Shown: positions 54,972 to 62,500 of the stretch, piece by piece | How the letters are laid out: each line of letters begins with the position of its first letter | Position numbering within the stretch: position 1 is the first letter of the stretch | Assembly (NCBI GenBank): GCA_038143435.1 | Contig: JAYQLX010000002.1 | Location: forward strand, 124,001 to 188,000 | Reading direction: 5' to 3' | From: UBA8337 sp038143435 | GTDB taxonomy: Bacteria > Pseudomonadota > Alphaproteobacteria > RS24 | Length of the DNA stretch: 64,000 bases | The notes under the pieces: model-generated | Told to the model about the DNA's origin: nothing | The model's database searches: none | What the model saw: only the letters and a program-made list of their open reading frames with translations | Position numbers and translations under genes: made by a program

Positions 54972-55934
54972 TCAGTGCTCTGCCAATTGCTCGGGCTGCT
55001 CATTTTGCGTCCAGTGGCCGCAATCGTCGATAATATGGGTCTCCAAATCATCAATATAGGCGGGCATGCCTTCGGCCATGCTGGGCGGCAGCACGCGGTC
55101 ATCGGCAGCGCAAATCATCAGGCTCTTATGGCTGATTTTTTGTTCCATGCCTTCCGACATCTGCCAATTACGACTGAAATTACGATACCAATTTATGCCG
55201 CCGCGAAAACCGGCGCGTTTGAAGCCATCGACATAATATTGAAAGTCGGCATCGTCGAATAAGGCCACGCCGGGCCATTTGTCTTCAGGGTCTTTCAGCA
55301 TGTTCAGCAATTCAATGCGTTCCCAACTGTCGCTTGGCAGTCTGACAGATTCTTCCAAGCCACCGCTTTTGCGATACATCATGCGCAACATATGCGCCGG
55401 ATCGGCGTCAAATACGCCTTCGGCGCGGCCATATTCTTGGAAAGCGGCAATGTAAAAATCATCACCAAAAACACCGCGCATGAGCTTTATCGGGTCATCG
55501 CTGAGGCGCGGCACATAGGGCGTGTTGACGCCAATCAATCCGGCCGTGCGGGTGGGGTGGAAAGCGGCATTTGCCAAATCACAAAGCCGCCCCAATCATG
55601 GCCGGTGAAAATCGCTTTCTCAATATCCATCGCGTCGAGCAAATGCAGCCAAATCGCCGGTCAGATGCGCCATGTCATAAAGCGGCACACCCGTTTCATC
55701 GCCCGCATCGTTCAGCGCTTTGCCGGTCATGCCGAAACCGCGTTGCTCGGGCACAATCACATGCAGCCCTGCCTCAACCAATATCGGCACCACTTTGCGC
55801 CAGCTATAGGCCAGTTCGGGCCAGCCGTGGCACAGCACCAGCGACGGCATATCGGCGCGTCTTTCACCGGCTTCAAACACCGCCATGCGCAAATCGGGAA
55901 GGTCAAAATAAGTCGGATTTTGCCAATCAATCAT
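54972..55934 (-). CDS. Epoxide-hydrolase/haloalkane-dehalogenase-like alpha/beta hydrolase (two frameshifts)
   Basis: About 321 codons. HGWPELAYSWRKVVP holds the oxyanion HGxP; after the first shift (extra T near 55640) a different frame reads GHDWGGFVIWQ, with Asp as nucleophile as in epoxide hydrolases. A second shift near 55575 joins FHPTRTAGLIGVNTPYVPR. The C-terminal catalytic His lies in DDCGHWTQNEQP. Asp-type nucleophile plus HGWP favours soluble epoxide hydrolase over esterases. It is preceded by a small secreted protein gene on the same strand. Confidence 0.78.
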
Positions 55935-55947
55935 CTTTTATCGCTGC

Positions 55948-56214
55948 CTATCGCGCCATCAGATAATCGGCTTTGCGGGCGCGCCGAATATCGTTCAAAC
56001 AAGAATCGTCATCCGTATAGAGAAAGACATAAACATAAGCGTCATCGCCATCCATGACGAGGCGGCAAAACCCAAGCTCGCTATCGGGTTTGTTTTTCGG
56101 ACATTCGATGAGGTCGATATGGGGAATATTTTCTTCAAATTCCGAATAGGGAACGGGACACTCAGCCGCCACGGCCGGTGACGCAAATAGGATTAAGGCA
56201 AATAGGGCACGCAT
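55948..56214 (-). CDS. Small secreted cysteine-containing protein
   Basis: 88 residues from ATG 56214 (GGAG upstream). A signal peptide covers about residues 1-17 (ending VAA). The mature 70 residues are acidic with four Cys (ECPVPYSEF, IECPKN, LGFCRLVMDG and DDSCLND), which could form two disulfides. No family is recognised. It lies downstream of the Fur-box small ORF and may share its transcript. Confidence 0.65.
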   Translation of the reverse strand: MRALFALILFASPAVAAECPVPYSEFEENIPHIDLIECPKNKPDSELGFCRLVMDGDDAYVYVFLYTDDDSCLNDIRRARKADYLMAR

Positions 56215-56238
56215 GGTTTTCTCCAATTGATTTGGCTT

Positions 56239-56421
56239 TTAGTTTAACCACCCGCATGAGCGCGATTTGGTTAAATGGTAACTATTAATAACACGGGCTG
56301 GGCCGCGTTGCGCTGATTGGTCGGTCTTACGCGGCACCAGGGGCACGACTTTGGCGCAATTTTTACGCGCTTCACGCATGAGCTGTAGGGTTGTTTGCGG
56401 GGTTCCCAAGTTTCGCGTCAT
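56239..56421 (-). CDS. Small basic ORF preceded by a Fur-like box
   Basis: 60 residues, Lys/Arg-rich, no recognised family, no signal or membrane segment. AGAAAGAG precedes the ATG, and a 16/19 match to the Fur consensus lies 17-35 bp upstream of it. Placement suggests an iron-regulated small protein, similar in position (not in sequence) to HemP-type peptides. It could instead be a leader region for the next gene. Confidence 0.45.
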   Translation of the reverse strand: MTRNLGTPQTTLQLMREARKNCAKVVPLVPRKTDQSAQRGPARVINSYHLTKSRSCGWLN

Positions 56422-56437
56422 GGCGATTTCTCTTTCT

Positions 56438-56456
56438 GCTATTGATAATCATTATT
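56438..56456. promoter_or_regulatory. Fur-box-like operator
   Basis: GCTATTGAT-A-ATCATTATT matches 16 of 19 positions of GATAATGAT-A-ATCATTATC, a 9-1-9 inverted repeat. It lies just upstream of the small ORF at 56421 and downstream of the dipeptide epimerase, so it most likely controls the small ORF. In some Alphaproteobacteria Fur-like proteins sense manganese (Mur) or iron. Confidence 0.6.
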
Positions 56457-56495
56457 AACTGGAAACGGCAATAAGTCAAGCGGCGGCGCAAGTCT

Positions 56496-57485
56496 TTACC
56501 CCCAAAGTTCAGCCGTCGGCGGATAAATCGTCGCCCCGTCATACCGCAAGCCATTGGCGCGGTCTTCGGCCAGCCAAAGCGGCCCGTCCAAATCGACCAA
56601 ATCAGCTTGCTGCGCCAATATCATGGCCGGTGCCATAGAGAGCGAAGTGGCGACCATACAGCCGACCATGATTTTGCGGCCGTCAGACTTGGCTGTTCGG
56701 GCGCAGGCTAGCGCTTCGGTCAGACCGCCCGTCTTGTCGAGTTTCAAATTGACCCAATCATAAGCGCGCGACAGATTTGTCAGCGAGACTGTATCATGCA
56801 CACTTTCATCGGCGCAAAAGGGCAGGTCAATATCGGCCAGACCGGCTTCTTGCGCTTGCGGTACAGGCTGCTCGAAAAATGTCACGCCATAACGCCCCAG
56901 CTGATTGGCATAGCGCGCCAATTCATCAATTTGCCAGCCTTCATTACTGTCAACGATAAGCTGCGCATCGGGGCGCGCTTCGGCAATGGCGGCGAGGCGG
57001 GTAATGTCGGCCATCACACCCTCGCGCCCGCCCAGTTTGATTTTCAATAGCGGATAGGCTTGCGCCTTTTCTGCTTGCGCCGCCATTTTATCGGCATCGT
57101 CAATAACAATGGTGAAAGCGGTGGTAATCGGTTTGAGGTCAATCGCGGCCAGTTGGCAATGTCGGTTTTGCTGTTTGGCTTCCAAATCCCATAAAGCGCA
57201 ATCAATCGCATTGCGCGCCGCACCGGGCAGCAGCAATGCGTCCAGCAAATCGGCGCGTCAAACCGTTTTTCAATGCCGCCTGAATGCTTTCAACCGCTGC
57301 CGTAACGGTTTCCATGCTTTCGCCATAGCGGCGATAGGGCACGGCCTCACCGCGTCCGATATGGCATCTTGCGCAATCTCGACGCATAAAACATCGGCGC
57401 TTATTTTGCTGCCGCGGGCGATTGAGAAGCGTTGTCGGAGCGGCCAGCTTTCGGCCCTGATGGTCAATTTGCGCTGCGTCATCAT
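56496..57485 (-). CDS. L-Ala-D/L-Glu (dipeptide) epimerase, enolase superfamily (two frameshifts)
   Basis: About 330 codons. The start is ATG 57485 (MTQRKLTIRAESWPLRQRF). After a shift near 57365 another frame gives GRGEAVPYRRYGESMETV, and after a second near 57255 the third frame gives ARNAIDCALWDLEAKQ. The catalytic Lys lies in LLKIKLGG; metal ligands follow in LIVDSNEGW, FFEQPVP and FCADES, and the other Lys in NLKLDKTGGLTEAL. This is the muconate-lactonising subgroup typical of murein-peptide epimerases. The specificity is inferred from residues and size. Confidence 0.82.
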
Positions 57486-57564
57486 GCGGTCACTATGCCG
57501 CGCCGCAGTGCTTGCCCTCAAGCCAAATTTCCTTATATTCATTGAGAAATTTTGGGAGACTATT

Positions 57565-57885
57565 ATGGCTAAAGTGACATTTGTCGGTTCCGACGGATCA
57601 GAAACAGTTTGCGAAGGCAATGACGGCATGACCTTGATGGAAGTTGCCATTAAAAATTCAGTGCACGGCATTGATGCCGATTGCGGCGGCGCGTGCGCTT
57701 GCGCAACTTGCCATGTTTATCTGCGTGGCGAATGGGCCGAGCGACTCAAAGAGCGTGAGGAAATGGAAAGCGACATGCTGGATTTCGCATTTGAAGTGAA
57801 AGAAAACAGCCGCGTGTCCTGTCAGATTAAAATCAGCGATGCATTAGACGGTCTGATTGTCGATGTGCCGGAAAAACAATTCTAA
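57565..57885 (+). CDS. Adrenodoxin-type [2Fe-2S] ferredoxin
   Basis: 106 residues. Four cluster Cys are present: CGGACACATCHVY gives three and VSCQI the fourth. This type passes electrons to P450s or to Fe-S cluster/heme-A biogenesis. GGGAG lies 6 bases before the ATG. No ferredoxin reductase or P450 is nearby. It is divergent from the epimerase gene and convergent with chorismate mutase. Confidence 0.93.
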   Translation: MAKVTFVGSDGSETVCEGNDGMTLMEVAIKNSVHGIDADCGGACACATCHVYLRGEWAERLKEREEMESDMLDFAFEVKENSRVSCQIKISDALDGLIVDVPEKQF

Positions 57886-57891
57886 GTTTTT

Positions 57892-58192
57892 CTAACGCTT
57901 GTCAAAAACGCCATATTCATAGGCAATTGAACTTTCAATAAGCTGGCGCCAAACCGGCTCCGCAATTTCGCGCGCCAATCCCGATTTTTCGGCCTCGGCC
58001 AAAACCAATTGCACAACTTCTTCAATGCGCGCTTCATCGCGCACCGTGTCGCGGCTCGGCTTCACCTTCACCGGCGGCGGCAATCAGTTTTTGCCGTTCG
58101 GCCAAAATCGCGACAAGACGCTTGTCGAGCGCATCAATTTGCGCGCGAATATCTTGCATTTCAGGAACGGGGACAGGCGCGCGCTCGGTCAT
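57892..58192 (-). CDS. Chorismate mutase, AroQ type (one frameshift)
   Basis: Converts chorismate to prephenate for Phe/Tyr synthesis. About 100 codons. Helix 1 reads DIRAQIDALDKRLVAILAER (ATG 58192, GGAG upstream). After a shift near 58070 the rest reads VKPSRDTVRDEARIEEVV and EPVWRQLIESSIAYEYGVFD, the usual ending of alphaproteobacterial AroQ proteins. As sequenced it is in one open frame with pgsA; whether it is fused or merely overlapping is unclear. Confidence 0.8.
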
Positions 58193-58768
58193 TGCGTCAT
58201 CACTCCATTTTGCGTGTTTCATGCCCTGGCGCACATAATCATAGCCGGTAATCAGCGTCAGACCGGCGGCCAGCCATAACAGTCCGAGGCCGGTTTCCGG
58301 CGCGTAATGGAAAATCAGGCGACCGCTCTCATCGACCAGCAAAAAGCCAATGGCGACCATTTGAATGGCGGTTTTATATTTGGCCAGCGTCGAAACCGGC
58401 AGGGCGACTTGCAATTCCATCAAATATTCGCGCAAGCCCGAAACTAAAATTTCGCGGCACAGAATAATCAACGCCGCTATCAGATGGTAATCCTTGATGA
58501 TGTCATAGCCGACCAGCAAGAGTAGGCATGTGGCGACCATCAGCTTATCGGCAATCGGGTCAAGCATGCGTCCGAAGCCCGACTGCACGTCAAGTTTGCG
58601 CGCCAGCCAGCCGTCAAAGAAATCAGTGAAGCCGGCAATGGAAAAGACCAAAAGCGCCAGCAAGTCACCCCAAAGGCCGGGCACGAAAAAGGCCAGATAA
58701 ACGCCGGGTATCATCAAAATACGCAAAAGCGTCAAAATATTGGGCAAATGCTGCATCTGTGCCTTCAA
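58193..58768 (-). CDS. pgsA: CDP-diacylglycerol-glycerol-3-phosphate 3-phosphatidyltransferase
   Basis: Makes phosphatidylglycerol phosphate at the inner membrane. About 190 residues with several helices. It opens LPNILTLLRILMIPGVYL and has the CDP-alcohol motif D-x2-D-G-x2-A-R-x8-G-x3-D-x3-D in TDFFDGWLARK and GFGRMLDPIADKLM. The start overlaps the uvrC stop by 4 bp, a common uvrC-pgsA arrangement. No stop separates it from chorismate mutase: the frame stays open to 58034. Confidence 0.92.
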
Positions 58769-60636
58769 GACTCGTTGCTGTTGAAGTGGTTGTATATGCG
58801 TTGCGCCATTTTTGCACTAATTCCTTCAACTTTTTCAAGTTCCGACAATGACGCACGGCCAACGGCGCGACCGGAGCCGAAATGGTGGAGAAGCGCGCGT
58901 TTTCTTGAGACGCCGATACCGTCAATGCCGTCGAGCGGATTTTTGCGAATATCGGCGCTGCGCCGCGCCCGATGACCGCCAATGGCAAAGCGGTGCGCTT
59001 CATCACGCAAGCGTTGCAAGATAATACAGCACCGGTGAATTGGGCGGCATCATGAAATCGCTTTTGTTCATCATGAAAAAGCGCTCGCGACCGGCATCGC
59101 GATCAGGCCCTTTGGCAATGCCGACCAGCGGCACATCTTCCAGCCCCAATTCGACCATTACCTCATGGGCGATATTTAACTGGCCGCGCCCGCCATCGAC
59201 CAGCACCAAATCCGGCCACGCCGTGCTGCCGCGATTTTCTTCGCGCGCCAAGCGACCATAGCGGCGGGTAAAGACCTCGCGCATCATGGCATAATCATCG
59301 CCCGGCTGGGTTGTTTCATCTTTAATGTTGAATTTGCGATATTGGTTTTTCATGAAGCCGTCAGGCCCCGCCACAATCATACCGCCGAGCTGATTGGTGC
59401 CCTGCAAATGCGAATTGTCGAACACCTCAATGCGCTCCGGCGCACTGTCGAGACCGAATGCCTCGGCGACGCCGTTCAGCAATCGGCGCTGGCTGGCACT
59501 TTCCGACACTTGTCGCGCCAGTGCCTCTTTGGCGTTTTGTTCGGCATGGCGCATCAGGTTCATTTTGTCGCCGCGCTGCGGTTTGTGCAGTTTGACATTG
59601 TGCCCCATGCGGGTGCTCAGCGCCTCGCCAATGAGCGCCGCACCGGCCAGCTTGTGATTGACGAAAATCTCGCGCGGCACGGGTCGGTTTTCATAAAACT
59701 GACCGATGAAAGCCTCGAGAATTTCCGGCTCGGCCTGGTCGCGCTCATGGCGCGGAAAATAGGCCTTATTGCCGAGATTTTGTCCGGCGCGGAAAAAGAA
59801 AACCTGCACGCAAGATTGCCCACCCTGTTTTTCAATGGCAATGACATCGGCTTCGGTTATATCGCCCGGGTTGATGCCGCTATCTTGCTGCACATAAGTC
59901 AGGGCGCGAATGCGGTCGCGCGCGGCGGCAGCGGCTTCAAAATCCGTCGCTTCGCTGGCCGCTTGCATTTTTTCCAGCAGCGCATCTTGCACTTGTCGGC
60001 TTTTGCCGTTCAGAAAATCGCGCGCTTCTTCGACCAGTTCGGCATAATCGGCGACCGAGATTTCTCCCGTGCACGGTGCGCTGCAGCGTTTGATTTGATA
60101 GAGCAGGCAGGGGCGGGTGCGGCTGTCATAAACACTGTCGGAACATGAGCGCAGCAAAAAGGCGCGCTGCAATGTGTTGAGGGTGCGATTGACCGCACCG
60201 GCCGATGCGAAGGCCCGAAATAAGCGCCCGGCCGTTTGCGCGCGCCGCGATGTTTATAAAGCTGCGGCACATCATGGTCTTCGGCCAGCAAAATATAGGG
60301 AAAGCTTTTATCGTCGCGCAGCAATACATTATAGCGCGGCTTCATTTTCTTAATCAGATTGGCTTCCAGAAGCAGGGCGTCGGTTTCGGTTTCGGTGCGG
60401 ATAAATTCCATATCGCGGGTCGCGTCAATCATCCGCAAAATGCGATTATTGTGACCGGTCGGACGGGCATAGGAGCGCACCCGCGCTTTCAAATTTTTTG
60501 CCTTGCCGACATATAGCGCATTACCCTCGCCATCAAGCATGCGATAGACACCGGGGGCGCTGGGCAGCGTCGCCACTTTCGCCTCAATCAGCGCACGGCC
60601 GGTTTCCCGCGGCGTTTCATTTCGGTTTTCGTTCAC
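58765..60636 (-). CDS. uvrC: Excinuclease ABC subunit C (two frameshifts)
   Basis: Makes both incisions in nucleotide excision repair. The N-terminal GIY-YIG domain is PSAPGVYRML and NALYVGKAKNLKARVRSY. After a shift near 60205 (GGGCC where GGGCCC gives YFGPFASAGAVNRTL) come the Cys-rich region RTRPCLLYQIKRCSAPC, the UVR motif and the endonuclease domain with EVFDNSHLQG and LVLVDGGRGQL. A second shift near 59015 (extra T) leads to the C-terminal helix-hairpin-helix LDGIDGIGVSRKRALLHHFG. About 624 codons, full length. Confidence 0.92.
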
Positions 60637-61038
60637 GATATTTTATCCATTGTTTATGGTCTGCCAGTTTAGCGAGTTTGAGCAAATTTGGGCGATTTTC
60701 TGACCGCAATTTAATTCACGAGTCCTGTGGATAAACATGTGCAGAAAATAAATGATTGTCGGTCAAGCTATTGATTTATATAGCCTCCAAACCCATTGCA
60801 TAAAAAATAGGCAATAATATTAAGGTAATGATATTATTTATAAAAACAAAATCAAGCGGCCAAAAAAATATTTTTTTCGACTTATTTTTAGACTTTACAA
60901 CAGTCAATTTTTTTTGCAGTCGCGTGTGAATTACTCGCCTTTTACGATTTTCTTATTTAAATCAACTGCTTGCGAGATAATTTGTCGCATCGAAAGGGGC
61001 AAAAAGGGCTGAAAAGTGCGGAATTTAGGGCCGTAAAT
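60637..61038. other. AT-rich intergenic region with a consensus DnaA box
   Basis: This 400-bp gap between the uvrC start and the folB end holds no convincing gene. From about 60740 to 60965 it is strongly AT-rich for this genome, with several A and T tracts. A perfect DnaA box TGTGGATAA lies at 60726-60734 and near matches TGTGCAGAA and TGTGAATTA at about 60739 and 60925. A GANTC methylation site is at 60719. It must hold the uvrC promoter; an origin role is only possible. Confidence 0.4.
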
Positions 61039-61443
61039 TCAGCTACGCAGGCGAGAAATTGCAATTCCAACCGAGGCGGCTTGGGCAATCGCCTGCGGCT
61101 TCTCAATTTGCACGCGAATTTGCACAAGCCGCGGGTCTTCCATCAACCGATCGGCAATGCGCTCGGCCAATGTTTCGACCAAATCAATGTGCCCGTCGCT
61201 GGCCAAAGCGGTGGCGATTCTGCACATATCTTCATAGCAAACGACATCGCCAATCGCTTCCGGCGTCGCGCTGTCTTCCAGCACGCCGGCATCAATGGTC
61301 AGCCAAATCGTCTGCTTGTTTTCTCTCTCATGCGGGTGAATGCCGATGCTTGCTTCAACGGCCAGCCGATTGACGAAAACATGGCGCAGACCGCGCGCAG
61401 CATTTGCCAAATCCGGACGGCTATCGGGTGTTTGCTGGTTCAT
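61039..61443 (-). CDS. folB: Dihydroneopterin aldolase
   Basis: Folate-pathway enzyme that cleaves dihydroneopterin to 6-hydroxymethyl-dihydropterin. 134 residues. The core VFVNRLAVEASIGIHPHERENKQ-type region (read as VNRLAVEASIGIHPHE), the Tyr/Glu of VCYEDMCRIA, and LVETLAERIADRLM fit the family. The ATG directly follows the SDR stop (TAG-ATG), so the two are coupled. Confidence 0.9.
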   Translation of the reverse strand: MNQQTPDSRPDLANAARGLRHVFVNRLAVEASIGIHPHERENKQTIWLTIDAGVLEDSATPEAIGDVVCYEDMCRIATALASDGHIDLVETLAERIADRLMEDPRLVQIRVQIEKPQAIAQAASVGIAISRLRS

Positions 61444-62226
61444 CTATTCTTTTACCTCTGTCACGTCAGGTGTCTGCCAAGCCAAATGTTGCCCGCCATC
61501 TTGCATCAGTGTTTGACCGGTCATGGCTTGGGCGGTGAGGATATAGCGTGCGGCGGCAACAATATCATCGGGTGTCGCGCCATGCCCGAGCGGCACCAAT
61601 CGGGCTTGCTTGTCAAATTCGGCCTGCGCCTGTCGCGGATTGGGCAGGGTCGGGCCGGGGGCAATGGCATTGACGCGAATATGCTGCGGCGCCAGCGCTT
61701 GCGCAAAGGTTTCGGTCAGTGTCGCCAAGCCGGTTTTCGAGACAGTGTAGCTGGTGAAATCAGGGGTCAGCCGGTCAACGCGCTGGTCGGTAATATTGAT
61801 AATATTGGCGTCTTCTATGCTGCCGGCTTGCAATTCAGGCTGATTGGCAAAGTCGCGCATCAGCAATGCCGGTGCACGCAAATTGGCGTTGAGGTGGGTG
61901 TCCCAGCTTTCTTGGCTCAGCGTGTGCGCCGTGTCGCGCTCAAAGGTTGAGGCATTATTGATGAGCGCGGTCAGCGGGCCAAGCGCGGCGACGGCATCGG
62001 GTATCAGTTTTTCGACCGCTGCCGCATCGCGCAAATCGGCTTGCAGGGCAATGGCTTTGCCGCCCTTGTTTTGAATGTCGGCGACCAGTTTCTCTGCTTC
62101 GCTTTTCGACCCTGCAAAATGAGCCGCAATGGCCCAGCCGTCAGCCGCCAAAGCCTCGGCCAGGGCGCGACCAATGCGTTTTGCCGATCCGGTGATTAAA
62201 ACAACCTTGTGGTGTGTCTCCGCCAT
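61444..62226 (-). CDS. Short-chain dehydrogenase, FolM/pteridine-reductase-like
   Basis: 260 residues. The cofactor motif TGSAKRIGRALAEAL has Lys-Arg suited to NADPH, the structural NNAST and the catalytic Tyr-x3-Lys in YTVSKTGLATLTE follow, and the C-terminus has IAPGPTLP. TGxxxRIG and the adjacent folB gene favour a dihydromonapterin/dihydrofolate reductase role (FolM), which is an inference from position and pattern. Confidence 0.82.
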   Translation of the reverse strand: MAETHHKVVLITGSAKRIGRALAEALAADGWAIAAHFAGSKSEAEKLVADIQNKGGKAIALQADLRDAAAVEKLIPDAVAALGPLTALINNASTFERDTAHTLSQESWDTHLNANLRAPALLMRDFANQPELQAGSIEDANIINITDQRVDRLTPDFTSYTVSKTGLATLTETFAQALAPQHIRVNAIAPGPTLPNPRQAQAEFDKQARLVPLGHGATPDDIVAAARYILTAQAMTGQTLMQDGGQHLAWQTPDVTEVKE

Positions 62227-62319
62227 GCCCCACCATGTAGCAGTTTTTTGGGGGCGACCCTAACCGTTTTTTAACCGCTTCGGCGCAGCATGGGACCAGA
62301 GAAAAATGGAGACTTTTCG

Positions 62320-62436
62320 ATGCGGATTATGATTTTAGTGGGGCATATCGCCATGTTTGATTTGTTTGCGTTTGAGTGGCCCGCTGCTGCTGCACTATAC
62401 GGCAAGTCTTGTCGATTGATGATCGGAAACCGATAA
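62320..62436 (+). CDS. Possible 38-residue small protein
   Basis: ATG 62320 with GGAG about 9 bases upstream opens a 38-codon frame beginning MRIMILVGHIAMFDLFAF, mostly hydrophobic, ending at TAA 62434-62436. It sits in the 270-bp divergent gap between the SDR and uvrB ends. Two copies of CAAGTCTTGTCG (62403-62414, 62488-62499) flank its 3' end. It may be chance. Confidence 0.2.
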   Translation: MRIMILVGHIAMFDLFAFEWPAAAALYGKSCRLMIGNR

Positions 62437-62500
62437 TTCAATTTATGACTTCCGTGTTGAGTTGCGCAAACGGCCTAATTTGACAGCCAAGTCTTGTCGG

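Noticed and set aside
62403..62499. Direct repeat CAAGTCTTGTCG as an attachment site
   Set aside because: Only 12 bp, two copies, no tRNA or integrase nearby; probably coincidence.
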